DNA of 55,430 nt from Actinobacteria bacterium HGW-Actinobacteria-5 (GTDB lineage: Bacteria > Actinomycetota > Actinomycetes > Propionibacteriales > Propionibacteriaceae): the NCBI GenBank assembly GCA_002843035.1, contig PHEV01000002.1:1-55430 (forward strand). Reading direction: 5' to 3'. A program made the position numbers and the translations under genes. This document shows positions 16,572 to 23,632 of the stretch, one piece after another. Position 1 is the stretch's first letter. Every line of letters starts with the position of its first letter. The notes beneath the pieces are model-generated. The model saw nothing but the letters and a program-made list of their open reading frames with translations, was not told the origin of the DNA and did not search any database.

Positions 16572-17492
16572 ATGCCCGTATCCCTGCCGTGGCCGGACGC
16601 GAGCCGGCACGCCCTGGTCAGCATGCGCGCCCTCCTGCCGGAACTCCGACCGAGCGAGCGTCGGATCGCCGAGCTCTTCCTCGCCGATCCGGCCGGGGCC
16701 GCCGAGCTCTCGGTGAACGATGTTGCCGTCCGTTGCGACACCTCGACCACGTCGGTGATCCGGTTCTGCCGGAGCCTCGGCTACGACCACTTCCGGGACC
16801 TCCGGATGGACGTGCTCCGCGAGATCACCCGGGAATCGATCGAGACCGCCGGGCTCCCCGAGGCGTCCGGTGACATCGACAAGGACGACACCCTGGCCGA
16901 CATCGTCGCGAAGATCTCCCTCGCCGAGACGATGTCGATCGCGGACACGGCCAAGACCCTGGACGCCACGGCGCTGCAGCAGGCGGTGGACGCGATCAGC
17001 GGCGCCCGCCGGGTCGACGTCTTCGGCGTGGGCGCAAGCTCCTTCGTCGGGCTCGACCTGCAGCAGAAGCTCACCCGGATCGGCCGCACCGTCCTGAACT
17101 GGTCGAGCACCCACTCCGCCTGGACGTCGGCCGCGACCCTCGACACCGGAACCGTCGCCCTGGCGATCTCGCACAGCGGCACCACCTCCGACACGGTCAT
17201 GTTCCTGGAGATGGCGCACGATTCGGGAGCCACGACGATCGCGCTGACCAACCACGCCCGCTCCACTCTGGCCGCCCACGCCGACATCGTGCTCACCACG
17301 GCCGCCCGGGAGACCGGGTTCCGCTCCGGTGCGCTGGGGAGCCGGATCGCCCAGCTCATGGTGGTGGACTGCCTGTTCATCGGGGTTGCGCAGACCAACT
17401 ACGAGCAGTCCATGAACGCGATCCGGCGTACCTATGCCGCGACCCACCGGCTCAGCGATCCCCGCGCCACCCGGCCCTTCGACGACACCTGA
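16572..17492 (+). CDS. RpiR/MurR-family transcriptional regulator (HTH plus SIS domain)
   Basis: A 306-residue regulator. The N-terminal RpiR helix-turn-helix covers about residues 18-80 (LRPSERRIAELFLADP, then the recognition helix TSTTSVIRFCRSLGYDHFRDLR). The C-terminal SIS sugar-phosphate-binding domain (about 128-260) shows VFGVGASS and AISHSGTTSDT. The start ATG follows TAGGAG. It is divergent from an operon with murQ and anmK. By analogy with MurR, its effector is probably MurNAc 6-phosphate, inferred from context. It ends only 15 bases from the convergent export operon. Confidence 0.88.
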   Translation: MPVSLPWPDASRHALVSMRALLPELRPSERRIAELFLADPAGAAELSVNDVAVRCDTSTTSVIRFCRSLGYDHFRDLRMDVLREITRESIETAGLPEASGDIDKDDTLADIVAKISLAETMSIADTAKTLDATALQQAVDAISGARRVDVFGVGASSFVGLDLQQKLTRIGRTVLNWSSTHSAWTSAATLDTGTVALAISHSGTTSDTVMFLEMAHDSGATTIALTNHARSTLAAHADIVLTTAARETGFRSGALGSRIAQLMVVDCLFIGVAQTNYEQSMNAIRRTYAATHRLSDPRATRPFDDT

Positions 17493-17507
17493 TCGCCGCG
17501 GAACCGC

Positions 17508-17726
17508 TCAGCCGGCGACTCCCGCGAGAGCGCGGTCGGTGAGCACTCCGACCAGGAAGCCTGCCCCCCAGATGGCGAGGGCGATCAGGAGGAGGGTGAG
17601 CCAGTGCAGCCCCCTGCGCTGCCTGGGTTGGAACTCCAGGTCGTCCTGCTCGGCGTCGTCGGCGCCGAGGCTGAGGCCGTCGCCCCCGACGGGGTCGTCG
17701 GCGGGATGGGTGCCGGGTTCAGTCAT
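17508..17726 (-). CDS. Small single-span membrane protein of the MacB-type operon
   Basis: A 72-residue protein with an acidic N-terminal half (residues 1-40) and one predicted transmembrane helix (about 46-66). A GAAGGA box six bases upstream supports the ATG at 17726. It follows the permease gene by 25 bases and is the last gene of the export operon. I recognise no family. It may be an accessory subunit of the transporter. Confidence 0.6.
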   Translation of the reverse strand: MTEPGTHPADDPVGGDGLSLGADDAEQDDLEFQPRQRRGLHWLTLLLIALAIWGAGFLVGVLTDRALAGVAG

Positions 17727-17751
17727 CGCAGTTCCTTCGGGTGTAGCCGCT

Positions 17752-19014
17752 TCACTCGTAACGGAGGGCATCGATGGGCTTCAGGGAGGCGGCTCGCATC
17801 GCGGGGTAGATGCCGAAGAACAGGCCGACAGCCAGGGAGAAGCTGAACGCGAGCGCCACGGAGTAGGGGGCGACGACGGCCCGGAAGCCCGAGATCTCGA
17901 TCTGGCAGACCAGATAGCCGAAGATGATGCCGGCGATGCCGCCGAGCACGGACAGCAGGACAGCCTCCAGCATGAACTGGAGAATGATGTCGCTGCGACC
18001 GGCTCCGATCGCCTTGCGGATCCCGATCTCACGGGTGCGTTCGGTCACCGTGACCAGCATGATGTTCATCACTCCGATGCCGCCGACGAGCAGGGAGACG
18101 GTTGCGAGCGAGCCGAGCAGGACGGTGAAGATGTCCGTGATCGACTTGGCGGCGTTGAGGAAGGTGGCCGAGTTCGTGACGGTGAAATCCCTGGTGTCGA
18201 CGTTGGTGCGGTGCCGGGCGTCCAGGATCGACTCGATCTGGGCCTGGGCGTCGTTGACCGCGGCGGCCGAGACGGCCTGCGCCACGATGCTGCTCAGGTC
18301 GCCGTATCCAGCGAGATGGTCCTGGACTGCTGTCGCCGGGGCGATGATCCGGTCATCCTGGTCGAGCCGACCGGTGACGCCCTTGGCTTCGAGGATCCCG
18401 ATGACGGTGAATTCCTTGCCGTTGAGCCGGATGACCTGGCCCAGCAGGCTGCTGCCGTCCCCGCCGGCGAGCGCTTCAGCGACGGTGCGTCCGGTGAGCA
18501 GGACGCGGGAGTGCGCCCGGTAGTCGGTGTCGGTGAACACGCGCCCGGCCACGACCGTGTCGTTGTTGATGCTGAGATAGGCGTTGGTCGTGCCAGTGGT
18601 GCTGGGGATCGGGTGCGAGGCGCCGTTCAGGGTGGCGGTCACCCGGGTGGCGACGACCACGGGCGCGACGAGCCGGATCGCGGGGGCGAGTTCGGGGTCG
18701 GCGAGCGCTTCGGCGTCGGACATGGTCAGGCGGGTGTCGCGAATGTTGGTGCCGCTGCCGGCGGCGTCGACGGAGGGCGCCACGAACGGGTTGCGGAGCT
18801 GGGTGGTGTCGGAACTCTTGCGGGTGATCGTCAAGGTGTTGGTCCCCAGGGAGTTCAGGGTGTCGGTGACACTCTGGTTGGCGCCGGTGCCGACGCCGAC
18901 CAGGATGATGACCGAGGCGACGCCGATCAGGATGCCGAGCATGGTCAGTGCCGATCGGGGCTTGTTGGCCGTCAGACCACGCCAGGCGAACCGGGCGCTC
19001 TCGGCGATGCTCAT
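17752..19014 (-). CDS. MacB-type ABC transporter permease (FtsX-like)
   Basis: A 420-residue permease of the MacB/FtsX class. The N-terminal helix is at about 19-43 (MLGILIGVASVIILVGVG), followed by a large extracytoplasmic domain (about 50-270) and three C-terminal helices (about 275-300, 325-350 and 370-395). ERTREIGIRKAIGAGRSDI and the C-terminal AMRAASLKPIDALRYE signatures are typical. It overlaps the ATPase gene (ATGA). With the ATPase and the HlyD-like protein it forms a tripartite-like exporter for a peptide, antibiotic or lipid-linked cargo. Confidence 0.93.
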   Translation of the reverse strand: MSIAESARFAWRGLTANKPRSALTMLGILIGVASVIILVGVGTGANQSVTDTLNSLGTNTLTITRKSSDTTQLRNPFVAPSVDAAGSGTNIRDTRLTMSDAEALADPELAPAIRLVAPVVVATRVTATLNGASHPIPSTTGTTNAYLSINNDTVVAGRVFTDTDYRAHSRVLLTGRTVAEALAGGDGSSLLGQVIRLNGKEFTVIGILEAKGVTGRLDQDDRIIAPATAVQDHLAGYGDLSSIVAQAVSAAAVNDAQAQIESILDARHRTNVDTRDFTVTNSATFLNAAKSITDIFTVLLGSLATVSLLVGGIGVMNIMLVTVTERTREIGIRKAIGAGRSDIILQFMLEAVLLSVLGGIAGIIFGYLVCQIEISGFRAVVAPYSVALAFSFSLAVGLFFGIYPAMRAASLKPIDALRYE

Positions 19015-19766
19015 GAGGCCATCCCCGTGGGCGGGTGGCGCAGGGCCGGCGGCGGTGCGTCCACGGGAGCGTTGCGCTCGTCCGAGCGGATCTTGCCGTC
19101 GTGCATCTGCAACACCCGCTTGGCGTGGGCTGCGACACCCGCCTCGTGGGTGATCACGACCAGCGTGCGGCCGTGCGCGGAGAGCTGGTCGAACAGGGCC
19201 AGGACCTCTTCGCTGCTGTGGCTGTCCAGGGCGCCGGTGGGTTCGTCGGCGAGCAGGATGACCGGCTCGGTGACCATCGCGCGGGCGATCGCCACCCGCT
19301 GCTGCTGGCCTCCGGAGAGCTGGGCAGGGGTGTGCTCGATCCGGTCGGCCAGGCCCACCTCGCGCAGCGCGGCGAGGGCGCGCCGGCGCCGTTCGCGTGC
19401 CGGCACCCCGGCGTAGACGAGCGGCAGCTCGACGTTCGACAGGGCGGTGGTGCGGGCGATCAGGTTGAAGTTCTGGAAGACGAAGCCGATCTTGCGGTTG
19501 CGGATCCGGGACTGCTGCCGGTCGTCGAGCAGCCTGACGTCGACGCCGTCGAGGCGGTAGAGGCCGCGGGTCTGCGCATCGAGGCAGCCGATCAGGTTCA
19601 TCATGGTCGACTTGCCTGAGCCGGACGGCCCCATCACGGCGACATAGTCGCCGCGCTGCACCTGGAGGGTGACACCGTCGACGGCGTGCACGAGGGTCTC
19701 ACCCACCCCGTAGGTCTTGGACACGTTGCGCAGGTCGATCACCGGGCGGTCCGGCGGGCCGGTCAT
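19011..19766 (-). CDS. MacB/LolD-type ABC transporter ATPase
   Basis: A 251-residue ATPase: Walker A GPSGSGKS (46-53), Q-loop FVFQNFN, signature [14 protein letters not shown] (about 145-158), Walker B LLADEPTGALD and the switch histidine in VITHE. The short C-terminal tail after about 220 is poorly conserved. It starts at an ATG overlapping the HlyD stop (ATGA). It drives the mechanotransmission-type exporter with the adjacent permease. Confidence 0.94.
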   Translation of the reverse strand: MTGPPDRPVIDLRNVSKTYGVGETLVHAVDGVTLQVQRGDYVAVMGPSGSGKSTMMNLIGCLDAQTRGLYRLDGVDVRLLDDRQQSRIRNRKIGFVFQNFNLIARTTALSNVELPLVYAGVPARERRRRALAALREVGLADRIEHTPAQLSGGQQQRVAIARAMVTEPVILLADEPTGALDSHSSEEVLALFDQLSAHGRTLVVITHEAGVAAHAKRVLQMHDGKIRSDERNAPVDAPPPALRHPPTGMAS

Positions 19767-21298
19767 CGGGCGCTGCTCTGTGCGGCGGTGGGGAACAGTC
19801 CAGGATTGCCGGTTCCTCCGGTGTTGGACAACAGAACCGAGTCGCCCTCGCTGAGTCCGCTGGTGATCTCGGTGCCGGTGGTGCCGGTCATGCCGGTGGT
19901 CACCTCGACCCGGGTGGGCTTCCCGCCGGAGGTCTTGATCACGTAGCTGGTCAGGCCGTCGGTGGCGATGGCGCTGGTCGGCACGAACAGCACGTCCGGC
20001 TTGCTGGCGGTGGTGATCGACAGGCTGGCGGTCTGGCCCACCTTGACCGACGCCGGCGGCGCGTCCAGGGCCAGGGTGGTGAGGTACTGCACGACGTTGT
20101 TGGTGACGGTGCTCTGCACGTCCACCGAGACGACCCTCGCGGTGAGGTCCAGGCCGGTGGCCGGCAGGTTGACGGCGGCTTCCTGGCCGACCTTCACCGC
20201 GGCGACGTCGGCCTCAGCGATGAAGGCGACGACCCGCTTGCCGTCCGGGTTGACCAGGGTGACCAGCCCGCCACCGGCACCGGAGGCGGAGCCGAGGCTG
20301 GCCGCGGCGGACTGCCCGACGACGGCGTTGACCGTGGAGACCGTGCCGCTGAACGGCGCCCGCAGCACCGTGTCGTCGAGGGCCCGCCGGGCCTGGTCAA
20401 CGGCGACGTTGGCTGCGTCGATCTGGGCCTGGGCGGCCTGGACCGAGCCGGGGTTCGGCGGCTGCTGGGCGACGGCCACCGCTGCCTTCGCCTGCGCGAG
20501 CGCCTTCTGCGCCGCGTCCCGGCTGGCCCGCTGGGCGGTGAGGGACTGCCTGGCCTGCAGGACCAGGGTGTCCCGGGTGCGTTCGGCCTGGGCGAGCGAC
20601 CCCTCGGCTGCGGTGAGGGTGGCCGTGTCCGTGACGATCTGGGCTTCCAGCTGGCTGATCTGGGCCTCGAGTTGTGCGATCGTGCCCGTGTCGGACGGGT
20701 CGGTCGCGGCCAGTTCGGCCTTCAGCCTCGCGAGTTCGACCTTGTCGTCGGAGAGCGCCTGTTGGGCATCGTCGACCGCAGCCTGGAGCGGCGCGATGAT
20801 CTCCGCCTGCTGCTGGACCACCAGGGCGTAGCTCTCCTCGGCGATGGACAGCAGCCGGTTCGCGTTGGTCAGCGCCTGCGAGGCCGCGGCGACCGAGGCC
20901 GCGTCGGAGCGCCGTTCTACGTCGGTGCGTCCCCGGGTGGCGTTGGTCATGGCCGCGTTCGCCGAGGCCAGGCTCGCCTGTGCCGAGGCGAGCTGCTCCC
21001 GGGCGCTGGTGGGGTCGACCCTGACCAGGCGGTCACCGGCGTTCACCTGGCTCCCGGTCTTGACGTAGACGCGCGTGATCACTCCGCCGGCGCCGGGCAT
21101 CTGGAGCGAGGCGGTGATCCCGCTCTCCACGTTGCCGCTCGCGGTGACCGTGGCTGCCAGGGTGCCACGGAGCACTTTGGTGGTGGGCAGGTTGGCGTAG
21201 GGATCCTGGCGCGGGGTGAACAGCGCCACCAACCCGGCCACGCCGAGACCGAGAACGAGAACTCCGAGGCCGGCATTGACCAGTATCCGGCGGTTCAT
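19763..21298 (-). CDS. HlyD/MacA-type periplasmic adaptor (efflux membrane fusion protein)
   Basis: A 511-residue adaptor: an N-terminal anchor helix (about 5-27), the first lipoyl half (GNVESGITASLQMPGAGGVI), a long alpha-helical coiled-coil hairpin rich in Ala, Gln and Glu (about 95-330), the second lipoyl half (DDTVLRAPFSGTVSTV) and a beta-barrel plus membrane-proximal region. GGAGGG precedes the ATG at 21298; starting further upstream would read through promoter DNA. First gene of the operon. A MacA-type adaptor in an outer-membrane-less host resembles the YknX type. Confidence 0.9.
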   Translation of the reverse strand: MNRRILVNAGLGVLVLGLGVAGLVALFTPRQDPYANLPTTKVLRGTLAATVTASGNVESGITASLQMPGAGGVITRVYVKTGSQVNAGDRLVRVDPTSAREQLASAQASLASANAAMTNATRGRTDVERRSDAASVAAASQALTNANRLLSIAEESYALVVQQQAEIIAPLQAAVDDAQQALSDDKVELARLKAELAATDPSDTGTIAQLEAQISQLEAQIVTDTATLTAAEGSLAQAERTRDTLVLQARQSLTAQRASRDAAQKALAQAKAAVAVAQQPPNPGSVQAAQAQIDAANVAVDQARRALDDTVLRAPFSGTVSTVNAVVGQSAAASLGSASGAGGGLVTLVNPDGKRVVAFIAEADVAAVKVGQEAAVNLPATGLDLTARVVSVDVQSTVTNNVVQYLTTLALDAPPASVKVGQTASLSITTASKPDVLFVPTSAIATDGLTSYVIKTSGGKPTRVEVTTGMTGTTGTEITSGLSEGDSVLLSNTGGTGNPGLFPTAAQSSAR

Positions 21299-21635
21299 CA
21301 GGCGACCCTCCACCCGGCCGGCGCGGCTGTTGTGTGCCCGGTGATCTCCATTTCCACAATGCCAGCCTAAGCGCCTCCTCACACGGCCGCCGATGGAGCC
21401 CTCGCCTCGGTTCCCGAGGCTCACGCCGATTCCGGCGAAGGGGCCGATCCTGCCGCCCGAACGGCCCGGCCAGGGATTCGGGCCGGAATCCATGAAATGA
21501 CCGGCTACGACGATTCGGGCGAGAGCGTCGGCCGCGGGCACCCGGACCGTCGACCCCAACGACCCAGCCGAGACACCGCCCCGCCCGGTCAGGGTGTCGG
21601 CGGATCCTGAGAGGGCCCACACATAGGCTGTCGGG
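21299..21635. promoter_or_regulatory. Divergent promoter region; possible leaderless start on the plus side
   Basis: 337 bases between the export operon and the oxygenase gene. No gene is visible. On the plus strand TAGGCT (21624-21629) ends seven bases before the GTG at 21636 and there is no ribosome binding site between them. The oxygenase message could therefore begin at its own start codon. A -35 is not obvious. Confidence 0.4.
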
Positions 21636-22874
21636 GTGAGCGGCATCCTCAGCGAGCCGGATTCGCCGTCGCGGATCCCGTCCAGCCTTCGCCTGCGCGA
21701 TGAGGCCCTGGAACGGTTCCCGGAGCTCGCCCCCGCCTACCTTGCCGGGATGTGGCAGGGCGAGCCGTTGGCGGACGCCTTCGTCGCCGATGCCGCCGCA
21801 CTGGGTACCGGTCGGGCGATGCGGATGCTCCGGACCGCGTGCCGGGAAGGGATCGAGGCAGTGGCGGACGCGCCCGCCTCCCTGGTCGCCCTGTTCGCCG
21901 AGCTGGATGCCGTCCCGGACTGGGTCGATCTGGAGGCGATCGACCGGGACTGTCGCTATCTGGGCCGGTTCACGCGGCAGGGCGGGATCGTGCTGGGGGC
22001 GGCGTCCCTGGTCAGCGGGTACGCCAACTCGGCGGCGTCGCGTCCCCTGCAGCTGACCGGGCGGTACGTCGAGAGCGCCGGGGTGCGGACGATCGAGGTC
22101 TCGTCCTGGCTGGTCGCGGCCAGCAGCACCGGAGGCCTGCAGCGGTACGCCCGCGGGTTCGAACTGACCGTCCGGGTGCGGATCATCCACGCGCTGGTCC
22201 GGCGGGCCCTGAGCGGCGATCCGCGCTGGGACGAGGCGGCCTGGGGGGTGCCGATCTGCCAGGCGTACCTGGCCTACACACTGGTGGAGTTCTGCCTGAT
22301 CCCGATGCGCGGGATGGCGGCGATCGGGGCCACCTTCCTCCCCCACGAAGAGCGCGCGTACTACGCCCGCTGGCGCTACATCGGCCACCTGCTGGGGATC
22401 GACCCGACGCTGCTGGCCACCAACCAGGGCGAGCAGGAGGCGCTGGAGGAGATCTACCTGCTCACCCGGCCGGAGGTGGACGACTACTGCCGTGACCTGG
22501 TCGCCGCGATCAACGACGAGTTCCTGGTGCTCGAGATCGAGCAGATCCTCCTCCCGCCGCTCCGGTCGCTGGCTCCGCGCGTGGTGCACGCGCTGGAGCG
22601 GGTCTTCCTCGGCGACCAGATCGCCGACGAGCTGGCCATCCCCGACACCCGCCTGAAGAGCCTCGTCCGCGGCGTCGGCCACGTGCTGGCCGGCGTCAAC
22701 CGGATCGTCGACCGGATCCCCGGCACCCTGCCGCTCCGGACATCCCTCGGCGAGCGCTACCGGATCAAACAGGACGCCCGGCTCCGGGCGCGGTACTCGG
22801 TCCGCCACGACCTCGTGGACGCCGCCCCCACCGGCAAGCCCCACCCCGCACGGGTCGAGCCCGACACAGTCTGA
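21636..22874 (+). CDS. Oxygenase of the MpaB/latex-clearing protein family (DUF2236)
   Basis: A 412-residue, all-helical protein of the MpaB/rubber-oxygenase catalytic domain family. These are b-type haem proteins in the cases studied. The conserved RVRIIHALVRR (180-190) carries His185, the position of the axial haem ligand in latex-clearing protein. RYLGRFTRQGG (107-117), WGVPICQAYLAYT and the C-terminal helices also fit. There is no signal peptide, unlike secreted rubber oxygenases. The GTG start has no ribosome binding site. It stands alone in its transcription unit, and the substrate is unknown. Confidence 0.78.
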   Translation: MSGILSEPDSPSRIPSSLRLRDEALERFPELAPAYLAGMWQGEPLADAFVADAAALGTGRAMRMLRTACREGIEAVADAPASLVALFAELDAVPDWVDLEAIDRDCRYLGRFTRQGGIVLGAASLVSGYANSAASRPLQLTGRYVESAGVRTIEVSSWLVAASSTGGLQRYARGFELTVRVRIIHALVRRALSGDPRWDEAAWGVPICQAYLAYTLVEFCLIPMRGMAAIGATFLPHEERAYYARWRYIGHLLGIDPTLLATNQGEQEALEEIYLLTRPEVDDYCRDLVAAINDEFLVLEIEQILLPPLRSLAPRVVHALERVFLGDQIADELAIPDTRLKSLVRGVGHVLAGVNRIVDRIPGTLPLRTSLGERYRIKQDARLRARYSVRHDLVDAAPTGKPHPARVEPDTV

Positions 22875-22949
22875 CGTGCGCGACCGACGAGTCGCCGCGC
22901 GAGACCTGACGCTGGCTGCGCCGCGCCGGGCGGAGGAGCAGCACCCGCT

Positions 22950-23279
22950 CTACGGCGTGGCTGCTCCGCCTCCGCGGACGAACCTGCCCCAGAGCCGAAC
23001 GGCCACGTAGATGAGCAGCGCCGCGATCAGCCCCACCACCCATGGGGCGGCTTGGCTCTGGAGGGCGAAGAACAGCGGACGGGTGCATCCGATGCCGCTA
23101 CCGAGCTCAACCGGGCCGAACCGAGGCACGTATCGGTAGGGCAGCTCAAGACCGAACTGGCTGGTCCCATCGTCACAGGACCAGATCGAGGCACCGACAA
23201 GAGCCAGCACGAGGCCGCCAAGGGGCGAGGCGATGAGCTCCAGCGCCTTCCCACCGCTCTCCTCCGCAGCGTCCGCCAT
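22950..23279 (-). CDS. Hypothetical small membrane protein
   Basis: A 109-residue protein of no family I recognise. It has two probable membrane helices (about 12-30 and 78-97), with two cysteines (in SCDD and GCTRP) in the loop between them that could form a disulfide outside the cell, and a basic C-terminus. The start at 23279 lacks a good ribosome binding site, so the start and the gene itself are uncertain. It faces the oxygenase gene and marks the left edge of the defence island. Confidence 0.45.
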   Translation of the reverse strand: MADAAEESGGKALELIASPLGGLVLALVGASIWSCDDGTSQFGLELPYRYVPRFGPVELGSGIGCTRPLFFALQSQAAPWVVGLIAALLIYVAVRLWGRFVRGGGAATP

Positions 23280-23632
23280 GCCCCAACAATCGACTGAGCC
23301 ATCTCGTTGCGAAAGTGGCCGTGATGCGTAGCTGACATCGTCGCACTCGCTCCTGAGCGATCTGCGGGACGACAAGACGGGCCATGTGGTCGCGGGCCAA
23401 AAGACCGTCTCTGACTTTTGTTTCACTAGGTAAGTTACGCTGACGTAACCGTCTTCATGCACTCCGAATGTACAAGACTCAGCTTTTGTAATCCGCTGAT
23501 CCGCGACCGGCGCGAAGCCTCGGATTGATCCCAAGGGAACGCCGTGGGGCGGTTCGGCGCCGCGGCACGACCCGGCAAGTAGTCTGACACGAAGGATTGT
23601 GGACGGCATCGTTACCGCAGGAGGTCTCAGTC
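23280..23632. other. Intergenic region upstream of mcrB with a 6-4-6 palindrome
   Basis: 353 bases with lower GC than the flanks and no convincing gene. GTTACG-CTGA-CGTAAC (23434-23449) is a perfect inverted repeat and a candidate operator for the McrBC transcription unit. The AGGAGG for mcrB is at its right end (23619-23624). Confidence 0.5.
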
